A stretch of 64,000 nt of DNA from Denticeps clupeoides (taxonomy: Eukaryota > Chordata > Actinopteri > Clupeiformes > Denticipitidae). The stretch's first letter is position 1; the number at the start of each line of letters is the position of its first letter. The notes below the pieces were generated by a model. It searched no databases and was not told the origin of the DNA. It worked only from the letters and a program-made list of their open reading frames with translations. The translations under genes and the position numbers were made by a program. This document shows, piece after piece, positions 49,028 to 64,000 of this stretch. The stretch covers positions 12,462,982 through 12,526,981 of the forward strand of contig NC_041726.1 of NCBI RefSeq assembly GCF_900700375.1, given 5' to 3'.

Positions 49028-49458
49028 TTACACACGGAGGGCTTCAGTCATGTCTGTGATTGAGTTCATTGTGTTTAGTTCTGCACAGTATTTGGAGGAT
49101 GCTGCGGCATGCCTCATGGGACTGGATGATGGTATTTTTGTTGTGTGGTGGATGACTGACAGGGAAGCTGTCCACCACCTGTGTCCTCTTGCGTCAATCG
49201 TCTCAACCTTCCTCGCGTCTCTTGCCGAGTCTCTTTTCACAGTCTTGGTGCTGATGCCCAAAATAAAGGACTGTAACATCAGAATTTTAGGCGTTGGTCT
49301 GAAAAATGTAGCGTTTTTATCTCGTAGGAAGGTGCCTCGATGGGTGAAGTAATCGACGTTGAGCTTTTCTGACAGCCAGGGGAGCTCAGCTTTTCGTCCT
49401 GGGGCAGTGGGTGAAGTCAAATGTCTCTGTGGCACAGGGGGCTGCAGGCTGCATGATG
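49028..49458 (-). CDS. Last coding exon of an unrecognised gene
   Basis: On the minus strand a good acceptor (GTGTTTACAG at 49468-49459) opens a frame that runs to a TAA at 49030-49028, about 142 residues, followed 13 bases later by AATAAA. The sequence is basic and polar, with segments LPWLSEKLNVDYF, THRGTFLRDKNATFFRPTP and MRHAAASSKYCAELNTMN, no membrane helix and no domain I know. The pairing of a clean 3' splice site, a long open frame and an immediate poly(A) signal makes a real 3' exon plausible. Upstream exons should lie between 49.5 kb and the cdc42 promoter at 50.9 kb, but I could not identify them with confidence. It lies 1.3 kb beyond the eno2 5' end. It might instead be a non-coding transcript or a chance frame. 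Confidence 0.42.
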
Positions 49459-50899
49459 CTGTAAACACACAGGAGCAGTGATAGGTCAAGGAGAGTCAAG
49501 TCAAGTTCAAATGAAGTCATCAACAGACACTGTTGATGCTAAGGACATTTAACTTTGAGCTGCATCACTTCTAAAAAAAGCTTGATTAAATACTATGGCA
49601 TTAAATTCAATATATAATAAAATGTAATGAAATATAATATAATATAATGAAACAATGTATGGTTTTCACTTGTGTGCCCCGTGCATGACAGACTTATTTC
49701 TTTATTTCATCACATTAAATATTTAAAATGGACAACCCTAATTATATTTTGTTAATTCAACTCACTATGAGCTCTTGTCTCAAAACAGCACATCTGGTTC
49801 CAACATATATAAGTTCAGGGGTCTCTCTGCATTGAGATCAAATTAAACACTGTAGACTGACCTGTGTAAAGAAAAGGAATTTTCACTTGATATTGAACAT
49901 GTGCTCTAAAAATAACCAAATAAACAAAGAGGTTCTAGAATTTTGATAAATAGTCTGACAGTTCACCTGTACCTGCAATGACACCTTCAAATGTAGTCAT
50001 CAGTTGTTCTTAAACTCATGAATTTCCAGCCTGAAAAAAATGAATTTCACTTTCTGCAGTGACCATAATTAACATTTTTATTTAATATTATTATAGTACT
50101 ATAGCACTATAGTAAAAATATATTCTAACACTTAGATGCACTTTGTAGCGTAAGTTTAATAATAATTTTGTGTAGGTTGGACCGCTTTATCACTGTTTCT
50201 CCTGTTCCTGCCTAAATTGCAGAGCTGCGCACTCCAGCATGGCATCGCTTCAGAGAAGGGGCGTGCTGACAGCTGTTCTGACGGTTAGCGCTCTTTAGCT
50301 GGGAGGATGGGGGGGTGAGTCACGCTTGAAGGAAGACTTCTGAGAGACACTGGATCTCCGCCCACTGCGCCGACATCCAAACCGGCCACATATGGAACTG
50401 GCCAGATGCTCTCTCTCCATCCCAAGTGACTTTACCTCTATTAGAGGTGAACGTTTGGCTGAAATTACTGACACTTATACCTGCATATTTCTACAGATGT
50501 TAATATTTATACAACAGAATCAGTCAGTCATGGTGCAATTGATTTGTAATGCATATGTTAATCATCTCAATCATGCCACACATGGTCATGATGGTCTAAA
50601 ACATATTTCTAAAGGTATTATTAGCTCAGTATCAAAATACATTATAGCAGATTTTGCAAGTTCCTGTCTGTTATTGAAAATCTTTTTTATTGTGCTGATT
50701 GCATAGATAAAATTGAGAGAGATAATGAACTAAAATGTGAAATAAATACAGCTGAATCAATGTTCTTGAGAGTTACATTGACATGATTCATTCATAAATT
50801 CATGTATATATTTTTGTGCAATAGTGCACATATTTTCACATGTATGCCAGTGCTTGTAGCTATTTTCATGGTCCATGCTCAAAATGAACACGCCCATGC

Positions 50900-51017
50900 T
50901 TCCTACTGGACCAATGAATGTTTCTGTGGTGCGGCCTTTGCACCAAGCCACGCCCCTTTTGTAAAATGCTCTCGCTGCCGGGACACCCGTATGTATCAAC
51001 GCCTATTGATAGAAAAG
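50900..51017 (+). promoter_or_regulatory. cdc42: Likely promoter and non-coding first exon of the cdc42-type gene
   Basis: A CCAAT box (GGACCAATGA at about 50909-50918) and an inverted GC box (CCACGCCCC at 50948-50956) precede a short exon ending AGAAAAG with donor GTGAGT at 51018. It would splice to the acceptor at 52018-52019, immediately before the ATG. An alternative first-exon donor, GGGGTGAGT near 50315, lies in a second GC-rich patch (50220-50390). The start site is inferred from spacing only. Confidence 0.5.
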
Positions 51018-52019
51018 GTGAGTCGTCTTTTTAATGAATGGCCTGCTGAGGGTTAAAACTATTTAAAAAATGATTTATTTCATGAGTTGCATTAATATTT
51101 GACTGGTTTTCAAGCCTGTTTGTGTTCAGATGATTTTGCCAGTATTGAGGAACTGCCATTGTTGTCAGTGACCATAATAATGTGAGTTGTATGTCTTAAA
51201 AATACAAATATGCAGCTAATTAGTAGATTTATTTTTGTGGTGCAACAAGAGATGATAACTTGATGGAATGCATGTTTCTGCAATGTATTTCTGAACTGTG
51301 TAAAGAAATTTGGAGCATCAGTGTTTTCTTATTCAGGAGATTTGGGGGGGAAAACTGACGTTTAGCACACGTTTGCAGGCTTGGAAAATAATAACAGAAT
51401 AAGTCCTCAAAACAGGTCCTGCATATGCACAGAAACACTATTTCTGTTGTGTAACCATACAGAGTAGAAGTTATACAATGACAGGTACATCATGTTCCAG
51501 TTCCTATGTTGGACATCCCATAAAACAGGACTTTTCAGTACCATCATCTGACCTCAATGGTCAACCTAATTTTCATTCTTTAACCTGTTGGACATGTTTA
51601 TGAAGCATCATGTCTGTGGTATATGATCCACAAATATGCAACTTGATGGTAGATAATAAATTGTGGTTTACAGTGGATATCCACAGTCCACTTAGTGTAA
51701 ATTATGAAAATAAGCTCAGCCAAGGCTGGGCTCCTGCCTTTTTTTTTACCTTATTAAATATGTTATTAACTTGCATGAAAACACAGCATACAGAAGTCAT
51801 GTGACAATTGTGTCCTGAATTGTTAAAATCAATTCAGAGGTCACAAGATCCCTGAGCACTTGTACAATAAACACAGTGTGATCATCTGATGGCTCATTGT
51901 CTGTGTGGCATTTTTTTTTTTTGCCGTATTTAGCAAACTGCCCATTTGGCCACGGCTTCCATTACGTATACTTCTTCATTCACTTTTCTATCTACTTCCT
52001 GCCTTTCCTTTATCACTAG

Positions 52020-57159
<5,140 letters not shown>

Positions 57160-57187
57160 AGGAAGATGACAATAGATGAACATTAAA

Positions 57188-59606
57188 CCTATAGAACATG
57201 GTAGCAACAAGAGGAGGAATGACGGGAGGGGATGTAAACGAAGTTTATAATATAACAAATAGGCTAAAAAAATATATATGTTTATTAATATAACAAACAT
57301 GATCATTACATTCAGGAACAGACAAGCATAAGTGCCAAGTGACCTCTCTACTGCCTCTTACAGGCCACCGACTGACTTAACTCCAGCATTACTACTGCTT
57401 TAAGGAGCTACTGTGTACTTTTGATGCATTATGTGTATTCTGCCAAATAACAAAATATGGTATTTTCCATATAACATCTCCCACTGACTAAAATCTTAAT
57501 TACTGTTGAATGTATATTTAAAGAAGGTACATAGTATATGTACTATACTATGTATATGTGCAAAGCATAATGGCAATGTTTATATTGGATATGTTAATAT
57601 AATTCAGTAATGTATTAATGTATTCAATTTTAGAGAGGCAAGGCACCGTCCCCACACACTGCTCCCGGACACCTTTCATGGCTGCCCGCTGCTCACAAGG
57701 GGATGGGTTAAAGGCAGAGGACACATTTTGCTATGTGCACCGTGTGCTGTGCTATGCTGTGTATCTCAATGACTTAAACTTTTACTTAAGATGTAATGCC
57801 TAATCTGTCTGTATACAACCTCAAACCTCTAATTGTTTGCATTAAAATGTACTTACAGAGAGAAACCTCTGGGTCCAGGTTTTGGGGATGTAATAAACCC
57901 AGTAATAAAAAAGGATTCGGGAAACAGACACTTGGAGGGCTAGAGTGGGTGCTGGGGTTTGAGTGGTCCTCGCAGCCACTATTGGGTTAACTGAAGCCAT
58001 TCATGAACACTCTGCAAGGCCGATTCTACTTACCTCTTACTACTTACACTTCAATCCAGTGAAAGGTGACTTTACCTAATATAAGAACATAAGCCCCACA
58101 GCCACTCTCTAACAAATTTGGAGTCTGTGCAATAAAAAGGTCTCATGGTTGGTTTCTTTACTTATATTAATGAGGACTGCACTAAAGCGGAGCTTCTATT
58201 CTCTTTCAAATATAGGCTAAAGGGTCAGAGTTCCTCCTAAACTTGAACAGGTGCACTGAAGGTTCTACCTGCCTCCACTGCCAACAGGAAATTGCCAGCA
58301 GGGGGAGTTATACTATTTGTTTTTGAGTGAAGCTCAATCCTCTGACCTACATTCATATCAAATGGATGCCAGCTTCAAACTGCAGTGCAGAGGGAGCATT
58401 TAAAAAAAAAAAAAGCAGCAGGTGCTGACTATTGGTAAAAAAAAATGTCTGAATTGGAAACAAAATGAACGTGGGATCCCTTAAAATTATCAGATGTTAA
58501 AGATATCGCATGTGTTTATCATTTATGTGCATTGTGACATCATTGACACATGCGTATTTAGTGGTGTAAGACGGAAATAACTGTGTGTAGGTGGTCATTC
58601 AGCGCATGAAAGGCGGATCCCATCACCATCCCGGCAGCTACACACGAGCTTTGCACCCACACAAAAATCATTTTCCTCACCTAAAACAATGCTTTGTTGC
58701 AGGCTGGGCACAACGTGTGAATTTAATCGAATTTAACAGGTGCAGGACGCATCTCTTATTTCCGGTAGATCTCCACAGTACGGGAAGGCTGTGGTTTTCC
58801 ATTTATGGGAGTTGTTGCGTCATCAGCATGCTGATAGAGACGAGGATTTTAACTCTTTGTCTGAGAATCTGTTTTCTTACAGCCCTCTTGAGGGAAGAAA
58901 TTGTGGCTGTCATACACAGCTGAGTATAGTAGTACAAGCCTGATAATTGAACAAAGGATGAGTGGGAGAATTGAGTAGTAAGAAACAGATGCACCGCAGT
59001 GTCCATTAGAAAAGGAAAAAAAAATCAATGAAGTATCTGTCAAATCTATCTTGCCATTGTCCCTATGTTGTAAAAAATTAAATAAGCAGAGTGTTACAGT
59101 CAACGGCAAAATTCATCTTTTTAAAATGAATTATTTAGCACTGAGGTGTCCTCGAGACAGACGTAAGATGGTTATCAGGTGCGCTATGGATATTAAGGGG
59201 CTTGGAGACGTGTGTGACGGCCATCAGTGTACGTCCCGCACGGTCCCTGAGTCACACTGCTTACTGTTTATTACTGAATGGCCATCTGACCTCATTAGAA
59301 GTGTGTTGCCATTGGTAACAGCCCGAGGGGGAGGGGAGAGGAAATGGAAATCTGATCGCTCTCTTTTTTCCGCCCCTCTTTCTTTATATATATATATATA
59401 TACATATGTACTTTTTATTGTTTAACCAAATACCATATCCATATGCTGAATATGCCTTGCATCGCCGGCTGGAATGCATCACAATTCACACACCTCACAC
59501 ATGGCAGGATGTGTTGCGATGTACAAAGAGAGCACACATATTTGCACCTTGGTGAACAAAAACATATACAGCCATGCACACCTTGACTACAGATAGATCA
59601 GAGAAG
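57188..59606. other. Intergenic DNA downstream of the cdc42-type gene
   Basis: It contains the cdc42-type 3' UTR (ATTAAA at 57182-57187 is the first possible poly(A) signal), one SINE body, and unique AT-rich DNA. No further gene is seen. Confidence 0.5.
57634..57788 (+). mobile_element. SINE family A body downstream of the cdc42-type gene
   Basis: It matches from GGCACCGTCCCCACACACTG to TGTATCTCAATGACTTAAAC and lacks the tRNA-like head. Confidence 0.75.
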
Positions 59607-59688
59607 ATATTATGGGATGTTCTTTGTTTTGTCACAACGTGTCCTGGGTCAGAATGGCAAGGAAGGGAAAGGAGTGATAAATGTCGAC

Positions 59689-59720
<32 letters not shown>

Positions 59721-62697
59721 ACACAAAATAGCAGACACCTATGAGAGGGACCAGGGGTATTTGGTCGCCGAGACTAACATTTTGGGTACCGGGACTCAAG
59801 TTCACCGGCGTCTGCCAGGTCGCCCATCAAATACACCATGCAGGCAGACAATCTGCATCCCATCATTCAATGGGCAGATCTGGCCAGGTGCTGGTGAACA
59901 TAACTTCTGTATGGGCATGACGTCAGTCTGGTCACAAAATGAATAGTTAATGAAGCTCAGTGTTGGTGTTGACCGGAGAGTACAGAGGCAGAGTGTACAG
60001 TTCAAGTGCACACAGCACGAATTAGCACCCAGGAGCACTCGCTGATTATTATGGGCTGGCGGGGGGAGGGAAGGCGTGTGGTGTGGTTTGTATGTGGGGG
60101 GGGAGTGTTAGTCTGACTTATTATGGGATGTCTACGTTGTTCGGTTGGGGGAGGGGTGAAGGCGGGGAAGTGGTGGGGGTGGGGAGGAGAGGGACTGCAA
60201 AAGAATATTATGGTCTGTCTCGGGCCTGCCTTTAGCTTCGTGGCTCTTGTGTCTGCACACCAGCGTCATGGATTCTAGGTGCGTGTGTGTCAAAATGCAT
60301 GTATGTTATGTCTCCATAGGTGAAGCCCGGAATTAAAAGGAACAGTCTACTGGCCAAAGCCCTGCAAAACTAGCTCATCCAGTTCCAAGTGGGAAAGAAC
60401 AGTGGAGCAAAATGCCTCGTAACGTATGCTGATATCCTGATGTCAGCTCCACCAAATGAACCACTGCTGTCGACTTAACATATTAAACCGGTTTAATATT
60501 TAGCACTAATATTAATAGTAGTATTATTATTAGTATCATTTAAATAGTGGGTATAAACGTAGTTGGTTAGTTGTTTAGAATTATTAGAACATTGTATAGC
60601 CAGATTCAGCTAATAAATCTGTACATGACAATTGGAATTTTCACTCAAATTTGATCAGTGTAGAAAAATCATACGAGAAGCATAATATTCCCCCCGGGCT
60701 CCCTATCAGCATTTCGTTGGTGTCTATCTACCACTCTGCTTGCTTTGTCCGCCGCCCGCTTACTTGCAGACAAATTTCTCTCCAGGATTTCTGGAGAAAA
60801 ACGCAGACTTCTTTCACTCGCGTTGTTTGGTGGGTTAATCAATAAACTGTTACTGCATCCATATGCTTTGTTCTGTGTATCTGTCGGTCGTGTATGTCAG
60901 TTGTCCGTCTAGTCTTTGTACATGTCTCGCAATGTTTTGTCTCTATGGTTACCTTACATGTGACATGTTACATCAAGTCCACATGCAATTCGTTTGCATA
61001 GTGAAAGAAAAGGTGTGTATGGTACGGCAAAGGTATGGAAATGTCAGGACAGGACAGAATATTATGGTCTGTATTTTGTCTTGTATGGTAATCTGCCCCC
61101 CCTCTCCTGCTTATCTCCATAGCGACACCCTGCACAGGAAGACTATTATGGTCTGTACTTTCTTTTGACTCTGAAATTATATTATGGGATGTTCGCCAAA
61201 GCTGTGGGGGAAGGGTGAGTATGAGTTGATCTCCTTGGCAACTCACTCCTATATGCTTTTGATTGGTGGTTAAAGGGTGTTAATCAACACCCCTCCCCCT
61301 AACATACACACAGACAACGGTGTCTGCTGCACATGGGAGCAGTGTGTGAGACTGTGTGTGTGTGTGTGTGTGTGTACGTACTGACAGATTCCTGGGCCAC
61401 GCATGTGCTTCATTTCCGAAGTTCTTTGTCCTGTCTCTCTGCCTTGCTGTGTGAGAGTGAGGACACAGAGACCAAGGAAGACAGTGAGCAGACAAAAAAA
61501 AAGAGGCCGAAGTCAGGGAGAGGGGGAGGAGGGAGGAGACAAAGAGGAGGAGATAGACGTGGACAAACTAGTACTGTCAAAAAGTTTGCTGAGTCAGAGG
61601 CAATGGTGGGTGAACAGAAAGACTGGACTACATGAAAGGCAGAAGACTGCAGAGAGTTACCAGAAGCAGAACATGACATGCGCACGAGATGCCAGAAAAC
61701 ATACACGTCCATTCCGTCCCTGTTCATAACCAGAAGACAATCATTTAACCACAATGTTACCATATACAGTTGCACCCTTATCACATTCAACTTGCATTAA
61801 TATGCACCCATCCACTGACGGTTGTCTTGAAGCACGTAAACACAGTCATGGATGATACAAAGATCATTTTAATTTTTCCATGAAGTTTCATGGTCTGAAC
61901 TTGTCTTTTAACATTGAGCCATAAACACTGTGGAGGGTGCAGTGTCCTTTCAGATTCTTTACACAGGGCCTAAAAGTGAAAGAAGTGAAGCAGATACCGC
62001 CGCCAAGCCACCTGCTTCTATTCCAAATGCTTCAGTGTTACTGGTAATCACAATGTCAGAGTGGCCTGTCACTCTCCTCCACCGACAACTTCATATTCCG
62101 CCAACGACCAAGGAAGCAGACAGGAAGGCCTGTGCTGCAGCTGGAATAAACCGACTCTCGAAACACTGAGTGTCTGGAACAGCCAATATTCTAAGAACTG
62201 ACCTTTTCATTCTTCACAATCGTCTAGAGAGAATAAAGTGACCTTCCGGTGTTCTCCCACCAAAGCCCACTTTTGTGCATGCTGTCCAACAGAGTGCGAG
62301 TTGGTGTGAGCGGCGCATCATCACACTGTACAGTAGATGAGAAGACTTAAGAGGAAGAGTCATGTGGTGTGGAGTTGCCATGTGACAGCTTTTTTCCCCC
62401 GTCTCTCGCTGGCGCTTTTTGGAGTTATGCTTATTGTGGGATGTCAGTGACTATGCTCATTATTATTATGGGATGTTGGGTGGGGGTGGGAGGAGGTGAG
62501 CGTTCCCGTGGCAACGGTGGTTGCTAGGGGGGCACTGAGGAATGGGGAAGAGAGTGTATATGTGTATGTGTGTGTGTGTGTGTGTGGGGGGGGGGGTTAT
62601 TATGGTCTGTACGTTGCAAGGTAACTATGCAGAGTGGGGGAGGGGTGAATGAGTGAGTGTGTGTGGTGCGGCGGCGGGGGGGGTTATTATGGGATGT
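59607..62697 (+). promoter_or_regulatory. Array of 11 copies of the 14-base motif WTATTATGGKMTGT
   Basis: Copies on the plus strand: 59607, 60046, 60118, 60205, 61059, 61143, 61179, 62431, 62463, 62597 and 62684 (first base of each 14-mer). Six end GGGATGT, four end GGTCTGT and one (60046) is a GGGCTGG variant; 62431 has one G for A. Flanks are unrelated, so this is neither a tandem repeat nor a transposon family. Copies fall into three groups about 1.0-1.3 kb apart, with internal spacings of 32 to 134 bases, several at 71-87. G-runs such as GGGGGAGGGGTGA follow or precede many copies. The array ends about 0.86 kb before the chd4-like ATG. The role is unknown; a multi-site regulatory array or exons of a non-coding RNA are the leading options. 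Confidence 0.8.
59690..59718 (+). repeat. (GT)n microsatellite
   Basis: A GT run within the motif-array region. Similar runs occur at 61350-61374 and 62556-62586, the last merging into a G-run. An AT-run is at 59384-59402. Confidence 0.95.
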
Positions 62698-63419
62698 GTG
62701 CCCCCTGATCTCTTTGTGTGTATGCAAGGGGTGTTAGTGAGAGGCAGAGACGGCGACGTCGTATGTAATGCCGGACAATATCCAACGTTACTACGCGCCG
62801 GATAATTAATTGCGAGCCTATTTTCACCTCAGCGCAACTGATGAAGTAACTATTTGAAGGGACTATTTAAAAAGTGGAATCTGTTCATTTTAAATAACAC
62901 GCGTGTTTTTGTTTTTTTTGTTGTTGATTTTTTTTAACAACGGGATCATTCAAGTTACGTGAGTACTGTACATTGTTGGATTTTGAGCGTTGTTAAAAAA
63001 AAAGAAACAGGGAGGAGAAGACACTAACTTCAAAGCAATTGTACAAAAACATTGAAAAATGAAATATTAAAAGTGAAATAGAAAAGCAGCCGTAGATGCG
63101 TTCGCGGGACGCTTTCTGCGCGTCTTTAGCCGGTAAAGCTAGTTAGCATTGTAGCAGGTTAGCCGACAAATCCAGCTTTCTGGGTTTAGTAAATGAACGC
63201 CAGCTAGCCGGATGTATCTTTCAGAACTAATCTATATTTCTCCATCCTTACTAGTTACTTTGTTTTGTTCTCGCTAGCGTTGGTCGGTTTATTAGTCAAT
63301 AAACAACGCTGGAATGGCGTTAATAAGCTGTACTAGCTACCTGGCTGCTCAGCCTACCCGACAATATTAACTTCCGTTTTCTTTTTTGTTCTTTATTTCA
63401 TGTATATATTTGCACCCCC

Positions 63420-63640
63420 TCCGCCTCCTCTCGACACCGGCTCTCTCTCCTCCGCTTCGGCTCGGGCAGACGCGAGGACTGGGAGAGCCGAGACGAAGTC
63501 GCCCGAAGTGCGTTTCAGCTGCGCCGCGAGGGGGTCGAGACGCACACGCCGCGATGTCGGGGAGCGAGGACGACAGGGACGATTTCGGCGTGGCCGAGGA
63601 CCGGTCCATGCTCCAAGGTATGCCATTTTTAACGCGGATT
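63420..63640 (+). promoter_or_regulatory. chd4: CpG-rich 5' region of the chd4-like gene
   Basis: Base composition changes sharply from AT-rich to CpG-dense around the start codon. The 5' UTR before the ATG is C/G-rich with no TATA box. This is a CpG-island-type promoter and 5' exon; the exact start site is not visible. Confidence 0.6.
63554..63617 (+). CDS. chd4: First coding exon of a chd4-like chromatin remodeller (partial)
   Basis: The ATG at 63554 opens 21 codons, reading MSGSEDDRDDFGVAEDRSML then Q, and ends in one base of the next codon before a donor (CCAAG/GTATGC at 63618). The remaining exons lie past the window. The acidic MSGSEDDRDDFG start resembles my memory of teleost Chd4 N-termini, and human CHD4 belongs to the same 12p13 neighbourhood as GNB3, TPI1 and ENO2. 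CHD4 is the ATPase of the NuRD complex, a nuclear nucleosome remodeller with PHD fingers and chromodomains, none of which can be seen here. The identification rests on 21 residues and synteny, so it is provisional. Confidence 0.55.
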
Positions 63641-64000
63641 AGCACGATGCTCCCGCTCGCACACTTCGCGGGCGCCGCAAACTTGGGCGCTCGTTTCAAA
63701 GTTTCCGAGTGCAGCAGTTCATAAACGAAACAATTCACAATTTCTGATAACTTGCCCCTGCCTATTTGCCAGTTGGTAAGCACTTTTAATGAATGATTTA
63801 CACGTTTTGCACGTCGACTCATAAATACTTAATTTTGCCAGGTACTTCACAAAGTACTTCTGATCACAATAATAAGAATAATAAGACTATTATTCTTACA
63901 AAACGACCATATATAAATGACCAACACCAAATTATGTATTACACACCGTATTCTCGGTGTCATTGCCAGAGTTCGCTAGCGAACTATGCGCATTCATCCA

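Noticed and set aside
59617-59946. 109-codon open frame across a (GT)n run
   Set aside because: Microsatellite-driven valine/cysteine run; no domain.

Overview
The window is vertebrate nuclear DNA, almost certainly from a teleost fish. It holds spliced protein genes with canonical GT-AG introns, long AT-rich intergenic stretches, many microsatellites, two families of tRNA-derived SINEs, Tc1-like DNA transposon remnants and small TTAA-flanked MITEs. The species cannot be named from sequence alone. The gene set (gnb3, tpi1, eno2 and a probable chd4 start) is the fish counterpart of the human 12p13 neighbourhood.

Layout. 1-18.3 kb: no gene I can name; SINE pieces, a broken Tc1 element and a few weak exon-like segments. 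18.4-22.8 kb (+): a six-exon type II membrane C-type lectin. 26.5-31.2 kb (+): gnb3, the G-protein beta-3 subunit, with all eight coding exons. 32.9-36.8 kb (+): tpi1, complete in seven exons, with a compact CCAAT and GC-box promoter. 37.4-38.05 kb: Tc1-like remnant. 38.5-47.7 kb (-): eno2, complete in eleven coding exons plus a likely non-coding first exon at 47.6 kb; it converges on tpi1. 49.0-49.5 kb (-): last exon of an unrecognised gene. 50.9-57.2 kb (+): a complete Cdc42-type small GTPase gene. 57.2-63.4 kb: intergenic, with a striking repeated short motif from 59.6 to 62.7 kb. 63.4-64 kb (+): CpG-rich start and first coding exon of a gene that looks like chd4; the rest lies beyond the window.

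Functionally, tpi1 and eno2 are glycolytic enzymes (ENO2 is the neuronal isoform), gnb3 serves cone and ON-bipolar signalling, Cdc42 controls actin and polarity, and CHD4 is the NuRD remodeller. They are neighbours by ancient synteny, not an operon-like unit.

The most interesting signal is the block upstream of the chd4-like start. Eleven copies of a 14-base motif, WTATTATGGKMTGT, all lie on the plus strand within 3.1 kb, often close to G-runs and splice-donor-like sequence, while their flanks are unrelated. I noticed one comparable match in the other 61 kb. It could be a multi-site promoter or enhancer array, or repeated elements in a chd4-adjacent non-coding RNA comparable in position to CHASERR beside CHD2. 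This is a hypothesis. Exon boundaries throughout come from reading frame, splice consensus and remembered family proteins; no search was run.
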